Assembly (NCBI RefSeq): GCF_000471905.2
Contig: NW_006496077.1
Location: 721,639 to 785,638 of the forward strand
Origin: Amborella trichopoda
Taxonomy: Eukaryota; Streptophyta; Magnoliopsida; Amborellales; Amborellaceae
Reading direction: 5' to 3'
Length of the DNA stretch: 64,000 nt
Shown here piece by piece: positions 22,681-34,500 of this stretch. How positions within the stretch are numbered: the first letter of the stretch is position 1; the number at the start of each line of letters is the position of its first letter. The notes beneath the pieces are model-generated. The model worked only from the letters and a program-made list of their open reading frames with translations, ran no database searches and had not been told where the DNA came from. Made by a program: the position numbers and the translations under genes.

Positions 22681-23985
22681 ACTTGGAGAGCAGCCATCGT
22701 TGGAGTGGGTGTGATCTATGAAAGAAGAGTTTTTGAGAAGTTACCACTTACTGTTCATGTAAGTGGACCCATCACCATTGCATTGTGGTCATAAGGATGC
22801 ATATAGTATATGTTTATGAGATGAGTAATGAAAGTCCATGTAGTGGTGTAATCTCTTATCCCTCGTTCACTGAAATTTGGGGTTTTTGTTTTATGATGAA
22901 TGTGGATGCTAAAAATGAATGTATAGTTTACAAGTTTTGAAGGAAATGCATGTTTGTGTGTGTATATTGTGAAAGAACAGTTATGTGAAAGAACAATTAT
23001 TAGCATGTTTTTTTCTAAAAAAACAAAATTAAGGTTATGCATCATGTTTATGAAGCATGTTATATACTTCTGTGAAATTCTCGGAAGAAGTATATTCTTG
23101 AAAGAGGGTTTTGAATAGTAAAATGAGGTCCGATTGACCCCAAATCATTGCTATTAGAAATATATACGAGTCTAGTACAATCGTGTTTACCCGTTGCTGA
23201 ATTTCTTTACAAAAATGAAGTTATATTCCGGAAGGTATGAGCATGTCACTATTGACTGTTTTTCCTGGATTTTTCAATATCACTGCTGTTGCCACTAGTT
23301 TTAACTAACCAAAGGAAGTTCATTTACTGTCAAACTACCACCATTTGAAAGATCTCTGCGTAGGATAAAAGTTGCATGTAGAAATTCCTCTTAGAATGAA
23401 AGTTATGTGTCTTTTTACGAGAGATGTCATTGTGGACAATTTTGATGAAAACCAGAATAATAACTTTGTTTGGCACAGAATTTTGAACAATCAAATGGAG
23501 TCCAAATGCTTTGAAATTAGCTTTGTTAGAAAGAAATTAGCCTTTTTAGAAAGATATATGTCTTGGCTTGAACTTTGATTTTTGAAATTGTCTCAAATTC
23601 TTCACGGTTTAAGAGTCAAAGTGATTCAAAGCAGGGTATCATGTTGTTCCATGTACATATCAGGGTACCGCAAATAAACCCTCATCCTCTTGAACTCTTA
23701 AGAGGCCCAATTGTCTTTGAACCACCCCCGTTTGAAGGATAGCTGTGTCTAGTATAAAATTTATTTTGGATCCGTCTTCAAAATCTTAATGAATAAGAAG
23801 TTACGACCAAATTGTGAGTGCCCGACATTACCTACAATATCAGAAATTTGAACTGTAAGCTTAAACTAGAATATAGTTACTGCCACTATGATATTGCCTT
23901 TAAGAGATAATTAAAATGTGATGTTGCTACCGTCATGTTGAGATACTGATACTTTCATAATGAGATATTGATACTATGATTCTTA

Positions 23986-24440
23986 CCCCTACGTAATGGG
24001 GCACCCATTGGTCGCGGACACTGTTATATTGCAGTGATATTGATATTGTAAGTCATTAGTGGTGGATTTTTTCATACTAAGACACCCTGTGATACTGCTA
24101 TAATGTGTTATACATTGTGAGATTGACCACTACGCAATGGGGCAACCCATTGGTAGTGTGAGATGAGATTGTTTTTGAGGCTTGTGATATAAGGCACTAC
24201 GCAACGAGTCATCTGTTGGTAGTGTAATCTATTATGATGTGAACATATGTGTGCACGTTAAGAGGCTACTTATGTGATATGTTAATGGGCACCTACTGTG
24301 TGAATAATGGTTTTAGCAGCTGTGAACTTTCCTTAACTCTCCATGTTAGGACGGGAGTCAGGATGGGAATGTGACTACTTGGATGGGTCGCGCCCCCCTA
24401 TATCTTTATGGGCACTACGCATTGGGTCACCCAATGGTAG
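23986..24440 (+). repeat. Four palindromic units in A 5' LTR
   Basis: Units at 23986-24016, 24128-24158, 24195-24224 and 24413-24440. The clearest has arms CACTACGCAATGGG and CCCATTGGTAGTG around GCAA. All four recur in the 3' LTR (31767-32225). Confidence 0.75.
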
Positions 24441-25328
24441 TTTAACACTCTCTCTTTAGTAGGGCATTAGGAGAGGGTCGTGTCTTGCAAGGCCACTGCC
24501 TATTGAAAACCCCAAAACGCGTAGGGGAAGTGTGTGTGCGTGAGGGCATTACGAGGTGGGGTGTATTGTCCTCCCTCCTGAATGAGGGTAAAGGTTTCAA
24601 GCTATAAGATTGGCTTAGCCTGAGCAATGGAACTTCTATTTCAAGAATAGGCCTCTTTAACTTCTGCAACTGTGATTTGTTATCCTTACTGTTCTGCTTA
24701 AAGTGTAGTGGCTTCTAATTTATGCATTGTGTATTAAACTGCTTTTCTTATTATACTATTATAATACTGAAAGGCTTTCTAGAGGGCTTTCTCTTGATGT
24801 TCTGTGAATAAGTGTACACTGCTTACTGTTATCACTGTTAAAATAGTTGGGATGCAATGGTGTAGATCTACTTATTGAGCTATCAACTCATTACTTCTTA
24901 TTTACATGATTGTAGAGTGATGGGTGTTAGTATCCATGCTGGAGGCAAGTAAGCCGTGTTTTGAGTAGCTGAAGCTCAAAGTCTGAGGAGGTGAAGAGCC
25001 GTCTTTTGAAGATTTTCATTGTAAGTCTTAGGTGGACTACCACTATGATGTAGACTTTATTTTGTGTATTTGTTGGACCAGTAGTACCTTGAAGAAAAAT
25101 TGTAGGAACTTTTGGATATCAGTATGAATGGTTTGGTTGTACTTTTGGATGTAATACTTATCTTTATGTGTAAGTTTTAGTTTTCTTCCGTGGTTTGCTC
25201 ATGATTTCGCTTGTTATATGCGCTTAGCCACTCTTACCTCAGTGGTTTGTGCCACCTCCCATCGTGATCCCGCTCCTTGCCGTCGCTGGCTTGTACGGTT
25301 TAGGATCCAGGGGGGTCATGACAGCTTA

Positions 25329-25340
25329 TGGTATCAAAGC
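25329..25340 (+). other. Primer-binding site of element A (tRNA-iMet type)
   Basis: TGGTATCAAAGC, five bases after the LTR end. It differs by one base from the TGGTATCAGAGC used by many plant LTR elements primed by initiator methionine tRNA. Confidence 0.85.
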
Positions 25341-25436
25341 ATCCAAGATAGGACTCTTAGCCTAGGAAGTCTTATGAGTGTCTGTAGGATGGATCTTTGA
25401 AAGGCTAGTTACTGGATGTTGTGTTTTAGGTTGAAG

Positions 25437-26390
25437 ATGTCGAAGACTCGTGTTAACAATGCGAGTTCAAGCAATGAGAATACCGAAGCCTTCAGTGAAT
25501 TCTTCCAAACTTTGGGGGTATGACACAAATAATGAGAGATTCTATGCTGGCCCCGTCTACCCCGACCCTTGACCAGAATGATAGCAGTTTGATAGAAAGG
25601 TTCAGGAGACTGGCACCTCCAAACTTAGTGGGGCATGGGGGAGTAAAGAAGGTTGAGAGATAGAGAAAACATATATGAAAGATCTTTGAAGTTTTAAATT
25701 GTACAGACGAGCAAAAGGTTAGGCTGGGTACGTTTATGCTCGAAGGAGAAGCTGAGCACTGGTGGAGCTCATTAAAGCAGTCGTGGGAAAGGACAGGAAT
25801 TGTAACTACTTGGGAGAATTTTCTGGAAGTATTTTATGAGAAGTATTTTCCCGACTCCATAAGGGAAAGGAAAGAGGTAGAATTTATAGAGCTGCAACAG
25901 GGAAAGATGTCCGTAGAGCAACATGCAATGAAATTTACTGAACCCTCCATATATGTGCCACATACTATTAACTTTGAGGCACGAAAGGCCAGTAAGTTTG
26001 AGAGGGGCCTTCGACCCTATATAAGGGGGAGGATTATTTCAACAAACCTTCAGACCTACTCTCCGCTGGTGGACTTGGCCCTAAAGATAGAGAGATATTA
26101 TGAAGACTTTCGAGCTAGAAGAGAAGGGAGATTGGGTGTTGCACAGCCCGAAAGTTTTAAGATGAAAGCACGACCGCCTCTCAGAAAAGAGTTAAAGGGG
26201 AGAAATAGTCAGGGCGGTGTCAAGATTCCAGGGGCTTTTCCAAATGATGTAAGGATCAGCTGATGCCCAGTCTTCCCTCACTGTGGCCTGAGCAACGATA
26301 CAACAACAGAGTGTTTCAGGAAGACTAGGGCCTGCTTCCAGTGTGGCAAGCCAGGCCATCTTGTAAAAGACTACCCTTCAAAGGATTAGA
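25437..26390 (+). pseudogene. Element A gag (broken)
   Basis: Encodes the structural polyprotein. A plausible start is ATG at 25437 (MSKTRVNNASSSNE), stopped after about 30 codons by a frameshift. The capsid core is the ORF 25736-26263: MLEGEAEHWWSSLKQSWE, FYEKYFPDSIRERKEVEFIE, and RGLRPYIRGRIISTNLQ. The nucleocapsid zinc knuckle follows near 26335 as [14 protein letters not shown]. Its last ligand Cys has become Tyr, so the CCHC finger is broken. Spacing fits gag of Tekay-type chromoviruses. Confidence 0.85.
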
Positions 26391-27711
26391 GGATAGATCG
26401 AGGGCTCAAGGGGGGGTGTTCGCCCTGACAGAGAAAGAGGCCAAGGCATCAATCTATGTTATTCGAGGTACGCTTTCTGTATGTGGATTTGAAGCAAGAG
26501 TTTTAATTGATCTTAGATCTTCCCATTCATTTGTTGCACTACACTTTGCATGTCACCTGAATGTTAAGCTTGCACAACTTGATTGGACTTTGGTAGTATG
26601 TATGCTGTTGGGTGAGTCAATAAAAACTGATGTAGTATATAAGCAGTGTGGGATTGATATTGAAGCACATTTGTTGCCTATAAATTTGATACTTCTAAAT
26701 GTTCAAGACTTTGATGTTATCTTGGAAATGGACTGGTTGTCCACCCACTATGCCACCGTGAATTGCTTTGATAAGACTGTAACCTTTAGACGCCTGGGCC
26801 AACCTGAACTACATTTTAAGGGCATCAAGGATGTTTCTCCTTTGCACATCATCTCAGCCCCTCGGGCCTCTCGCCTGTTGGCCAAAAGATGTGCAGGATA
26901 CTTGGCTTATGTAGTAGAAAACCGGAATGTCCAGTCCAAATTAGAAGAGATATCGGTGTTGAGAGAATATCCAGAGGTCTTCCCTGAAGAGTTAACTTCT
27001 CTACCCCCAGTTAGAGAGATTGAATTTGAAATAGAGGTGGCCCCTGGTGCTACACCTATATCTAAAGCCCCTTATAGGATGACCCCAGTTGAGTTAAAGG
27101 AATTGAAGGAGCAATTGCATGAATTATTAGATAAGAAGTTCATCCGACCTAGTGTGTCACCATGGGGCGCATCGGTTCTATTTGTTAGGAAGAAAGATGG
27201 TACCTTGAGACTATGCATTGATTATAAACAGTTGAACCAAGTCACAGTGAAGGATAAGTACCCATTGCCTAGAGTTGATGACCTATTTGACCAACTGCAA
27301 GGGGCCCAAGAATTTTCTAAGATTGACCACCGGTCAGGTTCTCATTAGTTGCGGGTTAAGGAAGAGGATACCTCCAAAACCTCATTCAGGACTCGTTATG
27401 GCCACTACGAGTTCTTAGTCATGCCTTTTGGGTTAACAAACGCCCCGGCCATCTTTATGGATCTGATGAATAGAGTTTTTAGACCCTATCTGGATGACTT
27501 TCTAGTGGTCTTTATAAATGATATTTTGGTATATTCCAGGAATCAAGAAGAACGTGAACGGTATTTAAGAATGGTCCTCATGACCTTAAGAATAGAGAAG
27601 TTCTATGCCAAGCTCAGTAAGAGTGAATTCTGGCTCCAAGGGTGGTCGTTGATCCATGAAAGATTGAGGCTATGCTTAAGTGGGAAGACCAACAAATGTA
27701 TCTGAAGTCTG
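26341..27711 (+). pseudogene. Element A protease and reverse transcriptase (broken)
   Basis: The 335-codon ORF 26341-27348 starts after the zinc knuckle. Protease: [11 protein letters not shown] at 26500-26532, where the Asp (26509-26511) is kept but the following T/S-G of the active site is LR. RT begins about residue 235 ([17 protein letters not shown], then [16 protein letters not shown]). A TAG at 27346-27348 replaces a Gln codon and splits the domain. ORF 27349-27705 continues with [18 protein letters not shown]. The catalytic box reads FINDIL: AAT at 27517-27519 encodes Asn instead of the first catalytic Asp. A frameshift follows near 27640. Confidence 0.9.
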
Positions 27712-28300
27712 TAGTTTCCTGGGACTGGCAGGTTATTATAGACATTTGTGGAGGGGTGCTCGAAGATAGCACGTCCCCTGACCCGCTTGACCAAAAAAGA
27801 AGTCAAGTTTGAATGGTTTGATAACTGCGAGAGAAGTTTTCAGGAACTGAAGAAACGACTGACTACAGCCCCGATACTGACCTTGCCTGAGGGGAATGAA
27901 GATTTATAGTCTACACAGTTGCCTCGCACAAAGGGCTTGGGTGCGCTCTGATGCAACGAGGAAAGGTTATAGCCTACGCCTCCAGGCAATTAAAGTCGTA
28001 TGAACAAAATTATCCCACTCATGATTTGGAGTTGGCATATGTGGTTTTCGCCTTAAAAATTTGGAGGCATTATTTATATGGGGTCCAATTTAAAGTGTTC
28101 ACTGACCATAAGAGTCTTAAGTACTTATTTTCTCAGAGAGAATTAAACATGAGACAAAGAAGGTGGATGACTTGCTGAGTAATTATGATTGTACCATCAA
28201 CTACCACCCGGGTAAGACAAACGTCTTGGCAGATCCCTTAAGTAGAAAGCCCGTGGTGTCAGTGGCTCACATGATTGTTCGAGAGATGAAACTATTAGAA
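27712..28300 (+). pseudogene. Element A RNase H (broken)
   Basis: Readable in three frames. The first block (27720-27900) is frameshifted. The ORF 27951-28178 then gives [40 protein letters not shown] and [14 protein letters not shown], a standard Ty3/gypsy RNase H C-terminal half. It ends at a frameshift near 28175. The remaining tether (TIKYHPG-like, about 28195-28260) is in another frame. Confidence 0.85.
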
Positions 28301-28399
28301 GATGCAGTAGAATGACACCCAACTCTGTCCCTTGATGATGGGAAAGGAACAATTTCATGTATAAGAGTAGAGCCCTATCTCTTTCAGTGAATCTGGGTA

Positions 28400-29330
28400 A
28401 CGCAAAAGGAAGATCCTCAGCTCATGAAAATTTTCGAGGAAATAATGTCGAAAGGAAAAGAGGACTTTGCCTTGGGTAGTGAGGAAATGTTAAGACTTAA
28501 AGGACGGATTTGTGTCCCCAACAATGAGAAGGTAAAAAGGGCTATTTTGGAAGAGGCACATCACTCCCATTATACGGTACATCTAGGGAGCATGAAATGT
28601 ACAAGATTTAAAAAGAGTATTTTGGTGGAATAATATGAAGAAATATGTAGCACAATTTGTTTCTAAATGTTTGATGTGTCAGCAAGTAAAGACTGAACAT
28701 CAGAAGCCTGCTGGATGGTTACAGCCCTTACTTGTGCCGGAATGGAAATGGGAGACATAACTATGGATTTCGTGTATGGTGCTCCTAAATCAAGTATAGG
28801 GCATGATAGCATTTGGGTTATTGTAGATCGACTCACTAAAGCTGCTCATTTCTTTTCGGTTTGTACTACCTACACCCTGGACAAGTTGGCCCAGCTATAC
28901 ATCAAGGAGAGAGTAAGACTGCATGGGGTGCCTGTTAGTATTGTGTCCGACAAGGACCCTAGATTTACTTCAAGGTTTTGGAACAGTCTACAGTTGGCCA
29001 TGGGGGCCAAACTCGCTTTCAGTACAACTTTCCACCCTCAAACTGATGCACAGTCTGGAAGAACCATTCAGACCTTAGAAGATATGCTGAGGGCTTATGT
29101 CACAGATTTTAAGGGAAATTGGGTTGATCATCTGCCTTTGATAGAGTTTTCTTATAACAATAGTTTCCAGGCCAGTATCCAAATGACATCTTTTGAGGCG
29201 TTATAGGGAAGGAAGTGCATATCACATGTATGTTGGGATGAGATCGGTGAAAGAAGACTTTTAGGACCATAAATTGTTCAAATGCCCTCAGAAAAGATCT
29301 CTCTAGTCCAAGAAAGACTCAAAACGGCTC
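28400..29330 (+). pseudogene. Element A integrase (broken, catalytic Glu lost)
   Basis: N-terminal zinc finger: EEAHHSHYTVHLGSMKCTRF (28424-28633), then a frameshift and KCLMCQQVK. The core is the ORF 28715-29206: first Asp in ITMDFVYGAPK, second in SIVSDKDPRFTSRFW. The glutamate position reads QSGRTIQTLEDML. The codon at 29057-29059 is GGA (Gly) where the family has Glu, so the DDE triad is lost. The reading frame stops at TAG after FEAL and is frameshifted beyond. Confidence 0.88.
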
Positions 29331-29805
29331 AAAGTCGATAAAAGAGTTATACCGACAATAGGAGAAGGGGCCTTGAGTTTGAAGAGGGTGATTGAGACTT
29401 TCTGAAAGTATCACCAATTAAGGATATGATTAGATTTGGCAAAAAGGGGAAACTGAGTCCATGATTCATTGGACCCTTTGAGATTTTATAAAGGATTGGG
29501 GTCATGGAATATTGTTTGGCCTTATTGCCTGAGTTGGGCAACATTCATGATGTATTCTATGAGTCGCTATTGAGAGAGTATCAGGCCGATGCGTCTCACA
29601 TTTTGAGTATGAGCCGATCCCGATTACGGAAGATTTGACGTATGTGGAGCAGCCAATTGAGATTCTGAACAGAAGGGTCCAAGTTTTGTGCAACAAAGAG
29701 ATTCCCCTAGTCCGAGTTTTATGACAGTATCATTCCAAAGAAGAATCAATGTGGGAGAGAGAAGATGAAATTCGGGATAAGTACCCCCATTTATTTGGCT
29801 AACTG
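29331..29805 (+). pseudogene. Element A integrase C-terminus and chromodomain (broken)
   Basis: Chromoviruses end integrase with a chromodomain that binds modified histones and guides insertion to heterochromatin. In shifting frames I read IHDVFYESLLREYQAD, YVEQPIEILNRRVQVL, NKEIPLVRVL and MWEREDEIRDKYPHLFG, the last ending at TAA 29801-29803. This is the type of tail seen in the Tekay/Del clade. A TGA interrupts it at about 29731. Confidence 0.75.
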
Positions 29806-29830
29806 ACGATTTTGAGGACAAAATATTTTT

Positions 29831-29840
29831 AAGGGGGGGA
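29831..29840 (+). other. Polypurine tract of element A
   Basis: AAGGGGGGGA lies three bases before the 3' LTR and would prime plus-strand DNA synthesis. Confidence 0.85.
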
Positions 29841-29865
29841 TGATGTAAGGACCCAGACTTTCGTG

Positions 29866-30285
29866 CGTGGCAAGAGAGCACGCGGCGATAGAGCACACGG
29901 CGATGGAGCACGTGATGAGAGAGCGAGTGACAATAGAGTGTGTGGTGAGTGAGCGCACGGCTAGTGAGTGCTCGGCGAGAGAGCGCGCGTCGAGAGAGAG
30001 CACATAATTAGAGCACCCGGCGATGGAGCGTGCAATGATAGAGCGTGCAACCATAGAGCACGCAATGAGTGAGCGCACAGCAAGATAGGGCGTTGCAATA
30101 GAGCGCATGGCGATGGAGCGCGTGGTGATAGAGGTTGTGGCGATGGAGCGCATGACGGTAGAGTGCACAGCGATGGAGCGCATGGTGATAAAGGGCGTGG
30201 GGATAGAGCGCGCGGCGACGGAGCGCACAGTGAGAGAGCGCACGGCGATAGAGAGCACGACGAGTGAGAGAGGCAATGGCTCTCG
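29866..30285 (+). repeat. 15-bp minisatellite in A 3' LTR
   Basis: About 27 units of the GCGCGGCGATAGAGC type. The order of variants differs from the 5' LTR array. Long ORFs at 29791-30423 and 29961-30370 on the - strand are products of the periodicity. Confidence 0.9.
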
Positions 30286-30377
30286 CTCTGGCGCGCATGA
30301 AGGACGTTTGCCACCTATCGTGTCCAGATGCCACTTGCCCAGCCTTGGCGCCACGTGGACACCCTCCCAACCTTTTG

Positions 30378-30470
30378 AGTACTTAAGCCTCTCCCTCACC
30401 CACACCACTCGTTCTTCCTTCATCTCTTTCTTTCTCTCTCTATCTAAGGCAAAGCTTTGGGGAAGACTTG
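30378..30470 (+). promoter_or_regulatory. Possible core promoter and CT-rich leader of A 3' LTR
   Basis: GAGTACTTAAGCCTCTCCCT and a CT tract, matching 22591 in the 5' LTR. If active it would read outward into 33.1 kb and beyond. Confidence 0.3.
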
Positions 30471-31766
30471 GTGAGCATCCATTGTTGGAGTGGGTGTGAG
30501 CTGTGAAAGAAGAGTTTTTGAGAATACACCACTACTGTTCATGTAAGTGAATCCATCACCATTTCATTGTTGTCATAAGGATGCATATAATATATGTTTA
30601 TGAGATGAGTAATGAAAGTGCATGTAGTGTGGTAATCTCTTATCCCTTGTTCACTGAAATTTGGGGTTTTTGTTTTATGATGAATGTGGATGTTAAAAAT
30701 GAATGTATAGTTCACATATTTAGTAGGAAATGCATGTTTGTGTGTGTACACTGTGAAAGAACAGTTATTAGAATGTTTTTCTCTAAAAAAAAACTAAAGG
30801 TTATGGATCATGTTTATGAAGCATGTTATATACTACTGTGAAATTCTAAGAACATGTATATTCTTGAAAAAGGCTTTTGAACAGCCAAATCAGGTCTGAT
30901 TGACCCTAAATCACTGCCATTAGAAATATATGTGATTCTAGTAAAATGTTCATATTTTTCCATTGCTGAATTTATTTGCAAAAATGAACTTATATTCCAA
31001 AAGGTATGAGCATGTCACTGTTGACTGTTTTTCCTGGAGTTTTCACTGTCATTGCTGTTGCCACTGGTTTTAACTAACCAAACGAAGTCCATTTCTTGTC
31101 AACCACCACCATTTAAAAGATCTGTGAGTAGGCTAAAAGTTGCATGTAGAAATTTTTTTGAAATTCCTCTTAGAATGGAAGTTATGTGTCTTTTTATGAA
31201 GAGATGTCATTGTGGACAGTTTTGATAAAAACCAGAACTATCACTTTATTTTGCACGGAATCTTTAATAATAAAATGGAGTCCAAATACTTTCAAATTAG
31301 CCTTGTTAAAAAGATATATGTCTTGGATTGAACTTTTATTTTTGAAATTGTCTTAAATTCTTCACGGTTTAAGAGTCATAGTGATGCAAAGTAGGGTATC
31401 TTGTTGTTCCATGTACACAGCAGGGTACCACAAATAAACCCTCATCCTCTTTTCAGCAGCGTACTTTTCAGAGGGCCAATGAGGGGCAACTGTCTTCAAA
31501 CCACCCCGATGTGAAGGGTAGGTGTTTCTAATATAAAATTTGTTTTGGAACCATCTTCAAACTCTTAATGAATAAGAAGTTACGACCCAAATTGTGAGTG
31601 CATGTCATTGCCTACAATTGCAGGAATTTGTGCTGTAAGCTTAAACTAGAATATTCTTAGTGCCACTATGATACTGTCTTTAAGACACTGTTAAAATGTG
31701 ATATTTTTATCGTCATGTTGAGATATTGGTATTATCATAATGAGACATTAATACTATAATTCTCAC

Positions 31767-32225
31767 CCCTACGCAATGGGGTACCCATTAGTAGCGGACA
31801 CTGTTATATTGCTGTGATATTGATACTGTAAATGATTAGTGGTGGATTTTGTCATACTGTGATACCCTGTGATACTGCTATAATGTGTTATACATTGTGA
31901 GATTGACCACTACGCAATGGGGCAATCCATTAGTAATGTGATATGAGATTGTTTTTGAGGCTTGTGATATAAGGCACTGTGCAATGGGTCATCTGTTGGT
32001 AATGTATTATGTTCTTATGTTAATATATGTGTGCACACTAATATGTTGCTTATGTGATATGTGAATGGGTACCTACTGTGTGAATGATGGTGCCAGTAGC
32101 TGCGAAGCTTTTTTAACTCTCTATGATAGGACAGGAGTCAGGATGTGAATGTTACTATTTGGGTGGGTTGCCCCCACCCCACCAATCTTTATGAGCATTA
32201 CGCATTGGGTCACCCAATGGTAGTG
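31767..32225 (+). repeat. Four palindromic units in A 3' LTR
   Basis: Units at 31767-31796, 31918-31938, 31974-32004 and 32197-32225 correspond one to one with 23986-24440. The fourth (ACGCATTGGGTCACCCAATG core) remains the most symmetric. Confidence 0.75.
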
Positions 32226-33134
32226 TAACACTCTCTCGCCAAAAGGGCATAAGGAGAGGGTCGTGTTTTGCAAAGCCAATGCCTATCGAAAACCCCAAAG
32301 CATGCTACGAATGTGTATGTGCGTGAGGCCATTATGAAGTGGGACACCAACTTGTCAATGTCCTCCCTCCTGAATGAGGGTAGCGGTTTCAAGCTACAAG
32401 ATTGACTTTGCCTGAGCAATGGAGCTTCTATTTCAGGAATATGCCTCTCGAGCTTCTGCAACTGTGATTTGTTATCCTTACTGTTCTGCTTAATGTGTAG
32501 TGGCTTCTAATTTATGCACTGCATGTTAAGCTGCCTTTCTTATTATACTGTTAGAATACAAAAAGGCTTTCTATAGGGCTTTCTCTTGATGTTCTGTGAA
32601 TAGGTGTACACTGCTTACTGTTATCACTGTTTAAATAGTTGGGATGCAATGGTGTAGATCTGCTTACTGGGCTATTAGCTCATGCTATCTTATTTACGTT
32701 ATTGTAGAGTGAAGGGTGTTAGTATCCGTGCTGGAGGCATGTAAGTCGTGTTTGGGTAGCTGAAGCTCAAAGTTTGAGGAGATGAAGAGACGTCTTTTGA
32801 AGATTTTCATAGTATGTTTTGGGTGGACTACCACTGTGATGTAGACTTTATTTTGTGTATTTGTCGGGCCAGTAGTGCCTTGAAGAAAAATTGTAAGAAC
32901 TTTTGGATATCAATGTGAAAGGTTTGGTTGTACTTTTGGATGTAATACTTGTCCTTATGTATAATTTTTAGTTGTCTTTCGTGGTTTGGTCATGATTCCG
33001 CCTGTTAGATGCGTTGAGCCATTCCTACCTGAGTGGTGTGTGCCACCTCCAGTCGCGATCCCGCTCCCCACCATCATTGGCTAGTACGGTTTAGGGTTCA
33101 GGGGAGCGTGACAGTAATAATATTGATCACTTAT

Positions 33135-33786
33135 TTAGGGAAAATTACAAAAAAACCCCTAAAATGGACTATCTTCACAACTTACCCCAGCCTCAATCTT
33201 TTCTCACTTTTTTTCCGAAAACAATCTTTCCTTACAAAACCCCCTAAGGTAAAAAGTTGTTATTTTTTTGATAGAAATGTCCTTCATGTACAAACCAAAT
33301 CAATTCACGGGTCCCAAGTAACATACTGTCGGAGCGCATTCTCATAATGCTAGAGCGCACATTCAAAATTTCGGTGTGCTTGTTTATACTATCGGAGCGC
33401 GGTCCTCTATTGTTGGAGTGCTGTTGCTTTAGAGACGTCATTGCGGGAGCGAAATGTCGAAGCGCATCTTTGCACTATCTGAGCGAGTTCTCATAATGCC
33501 AAAGCGCTACAGCTCAGACTTGCATTGCCGAGTGCACATTCAGACTGCCGGAGGGTGTGTTTGTACAGTCGGAGCGTGTGTTTGTACTGTCGGAGCGCAT
33601 GTGAAAATAGGAGAGAGAAGGTCGTGTGAAAACAAACAAGGGTATTAGTCTTATTTCATGCTACTTTTGGGTTGGGGGATTATTTGCAAAGAAAGGTTGT
33701 TTGAGGGAAAAAAGTGAGAGAAAAGATTGGGATGGGGGTAAGTTGCATAGATAGTCCATTTTACGATGTTTTTTATAACTTTCCCT
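33135..33786. mobile_element. MULE-like MITE with long terminal inverted repeats
   Basis: About 120 bp at each end are inverted copies. The left has AGGGAAAATTAC ... AAAATGGACTATCTTC ... CCTCAATCTTTTCTC. The reverse complement of the right has AGGGAAAGTTAT ... AAAATGGACTATCTAT ... CCCAATCTTTTCTC. Flanks ATCACTTAT (33126-33134) and ATCAATTAT (33787-33795) agree at 8 of 9 bases. Long inverted repeats and a 9-bp target copy suggest a Mutator-type, non-autonomous element. It has no transposase; the interior is a reiterated GTCGGAGCGC-type sequence. Confidence 0.78.
33325..33605 (+). repeat. Reiterated GGAGCGC core of the MITE
   Basis: About ten spaced words such as CTGTCGGAGCGCATTC, CTATCGGAGCGCGG and ATGCCAAAGCGCTAC, separated by 20-40 bases. 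They resemble a degraded tandem array between the inverted ends. Confidence 0.6.
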
Positions 33787-34349
33787 ATCAATTATGGTAA
33801 TATTTGATTTATAGATATAATATTTATTACCGATTATAATATATTTTCTTGACGTATATAATGTCCGCAATATAACTATTTTTGCATGATTATAATTGTA
33901 TATAATTTAGTATATCACAACTCAAATATAATTGATATAAACTACAATTAAAAAATTACCAATATTTATTAGCACGGTAATATATACGGAGGTTAACAAT
34001 GCATATCAAATAAAGTTATACCCAATATGACCATAAAATATATAAATAATTTGACGAATTATTATGATAATTTACACTAATAAATTCATGTTATAATTTA
34101 GTGTACAATTGACGAAGCATGTAAATTACCTATTATATTGATATAACAATTACGTCGTATAATCATTTAATGCCGGACGTGTCGTATTATTTCAAAGTTA
34201 TATAATTATGATTAATTATAGGTGAAATTACGGTGTAAAATTATATTAATAATTCCATTAGTTTATGGGTAATAATTCAATATTACCAAGGGCAATTTAG
34301 TGGCATTTCATACGTACATGTTTGGGGAAACATGGGGCAAATCATACAG

Positions 34350-34500
34350 TTCATAAGTGCGCACAAGCCGCCATAATTGCGCACAAAATATCAGCATGAT
34401 TTGCCCAAACACTTGGGATAAACTACCCTAGTTTGCGATTTGCACGCGTGGAAATTTTGCGATTTGAGCGCAATTATGGTTAATTGTGCACTTGTGATCA
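34350..34500. repeat. Foldback island in the AT-rich block
   Basis: Arms around CCATAATTGCGC (34371-34382) and GCGCAATTATGG (34468-34479), extended by AAGTGC and GCACTT words, enclose a smaller inverted pair GCAAATCAT and ATGATTTGC. It could be a decayed small MITE. No target duplication was found. Confidence 0.45.

Larger units (their letters stand above)
22077..25323 (+). repeat. Element A 5' LTR, main part
   Basis: Continuation of the LTR begun at 3575. It runs parallel to the 3' LTR from the minisatellite to the terminal TGACA. Features in order are the 15-bp array (22082-22495), a conserved TACTTAAGC word with a CT-rich leader (22591-22665), a long AT-rich body, and four palindromic units (23986-24440). 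Confidence 0.92.
3575..33113 (+). mobile_element. Element A: Tekay/Del-like chromovirus (Ty3/gypsy), host of nested element B
   Basis: LTRs begin TGTAA and end TGACA. The 5' LTR is 3575-3632 plus 22077-25323 and the 3' LTR is 29844-33113. Target-site copies GTTAT (3570-3574) and GTAAT (33114-33118) agree at 4 of 5 bases. An iMet-type primer site follows the 5' LTR and a G-rich polypurine tract precedes the 3' LTR. Internal order is gag, protease, RT, RNase H, integrase, chromodomain, as in chromoviruses. Without B the element is about 11.1 kb. A hand comparison of about 190 bp of the two LTRs shows about a dozen differences, so the insertion is old. All reading frames are broken. Confidence 0.92.
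29844..33113 (+). repeat. Element A 3' LTR
   Basis: 3,270 bp from TGTAAGGACCCAGACTTTCG to TGACA, uninterrupted. It shows the same order of parts as the 5' LTR and is followed by the target copy GTAAT. Confidence 0.94.

Noticed and set aside
25218-25400. 60-codon + strand ORF across the A 5' LTR end
   Set aside because: Crosses the LTR border and primer site; it cannot be a real gene.
29791-30423. 210-codon ORF on the - strand
   Set aside because: Same 15-bp array in the A 3' LTR, antisense to the element; repetitive Ser/Ile/Arg text only.
33325-33605. CRISPR-like spaced repeats
   Set aside because: Words are short, variable and inside a MITE with long inverted ends; the DNA is from a plant. 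The spaced GGGCGACAC hairpins of element E were rejected as CRISPR for the same reason.
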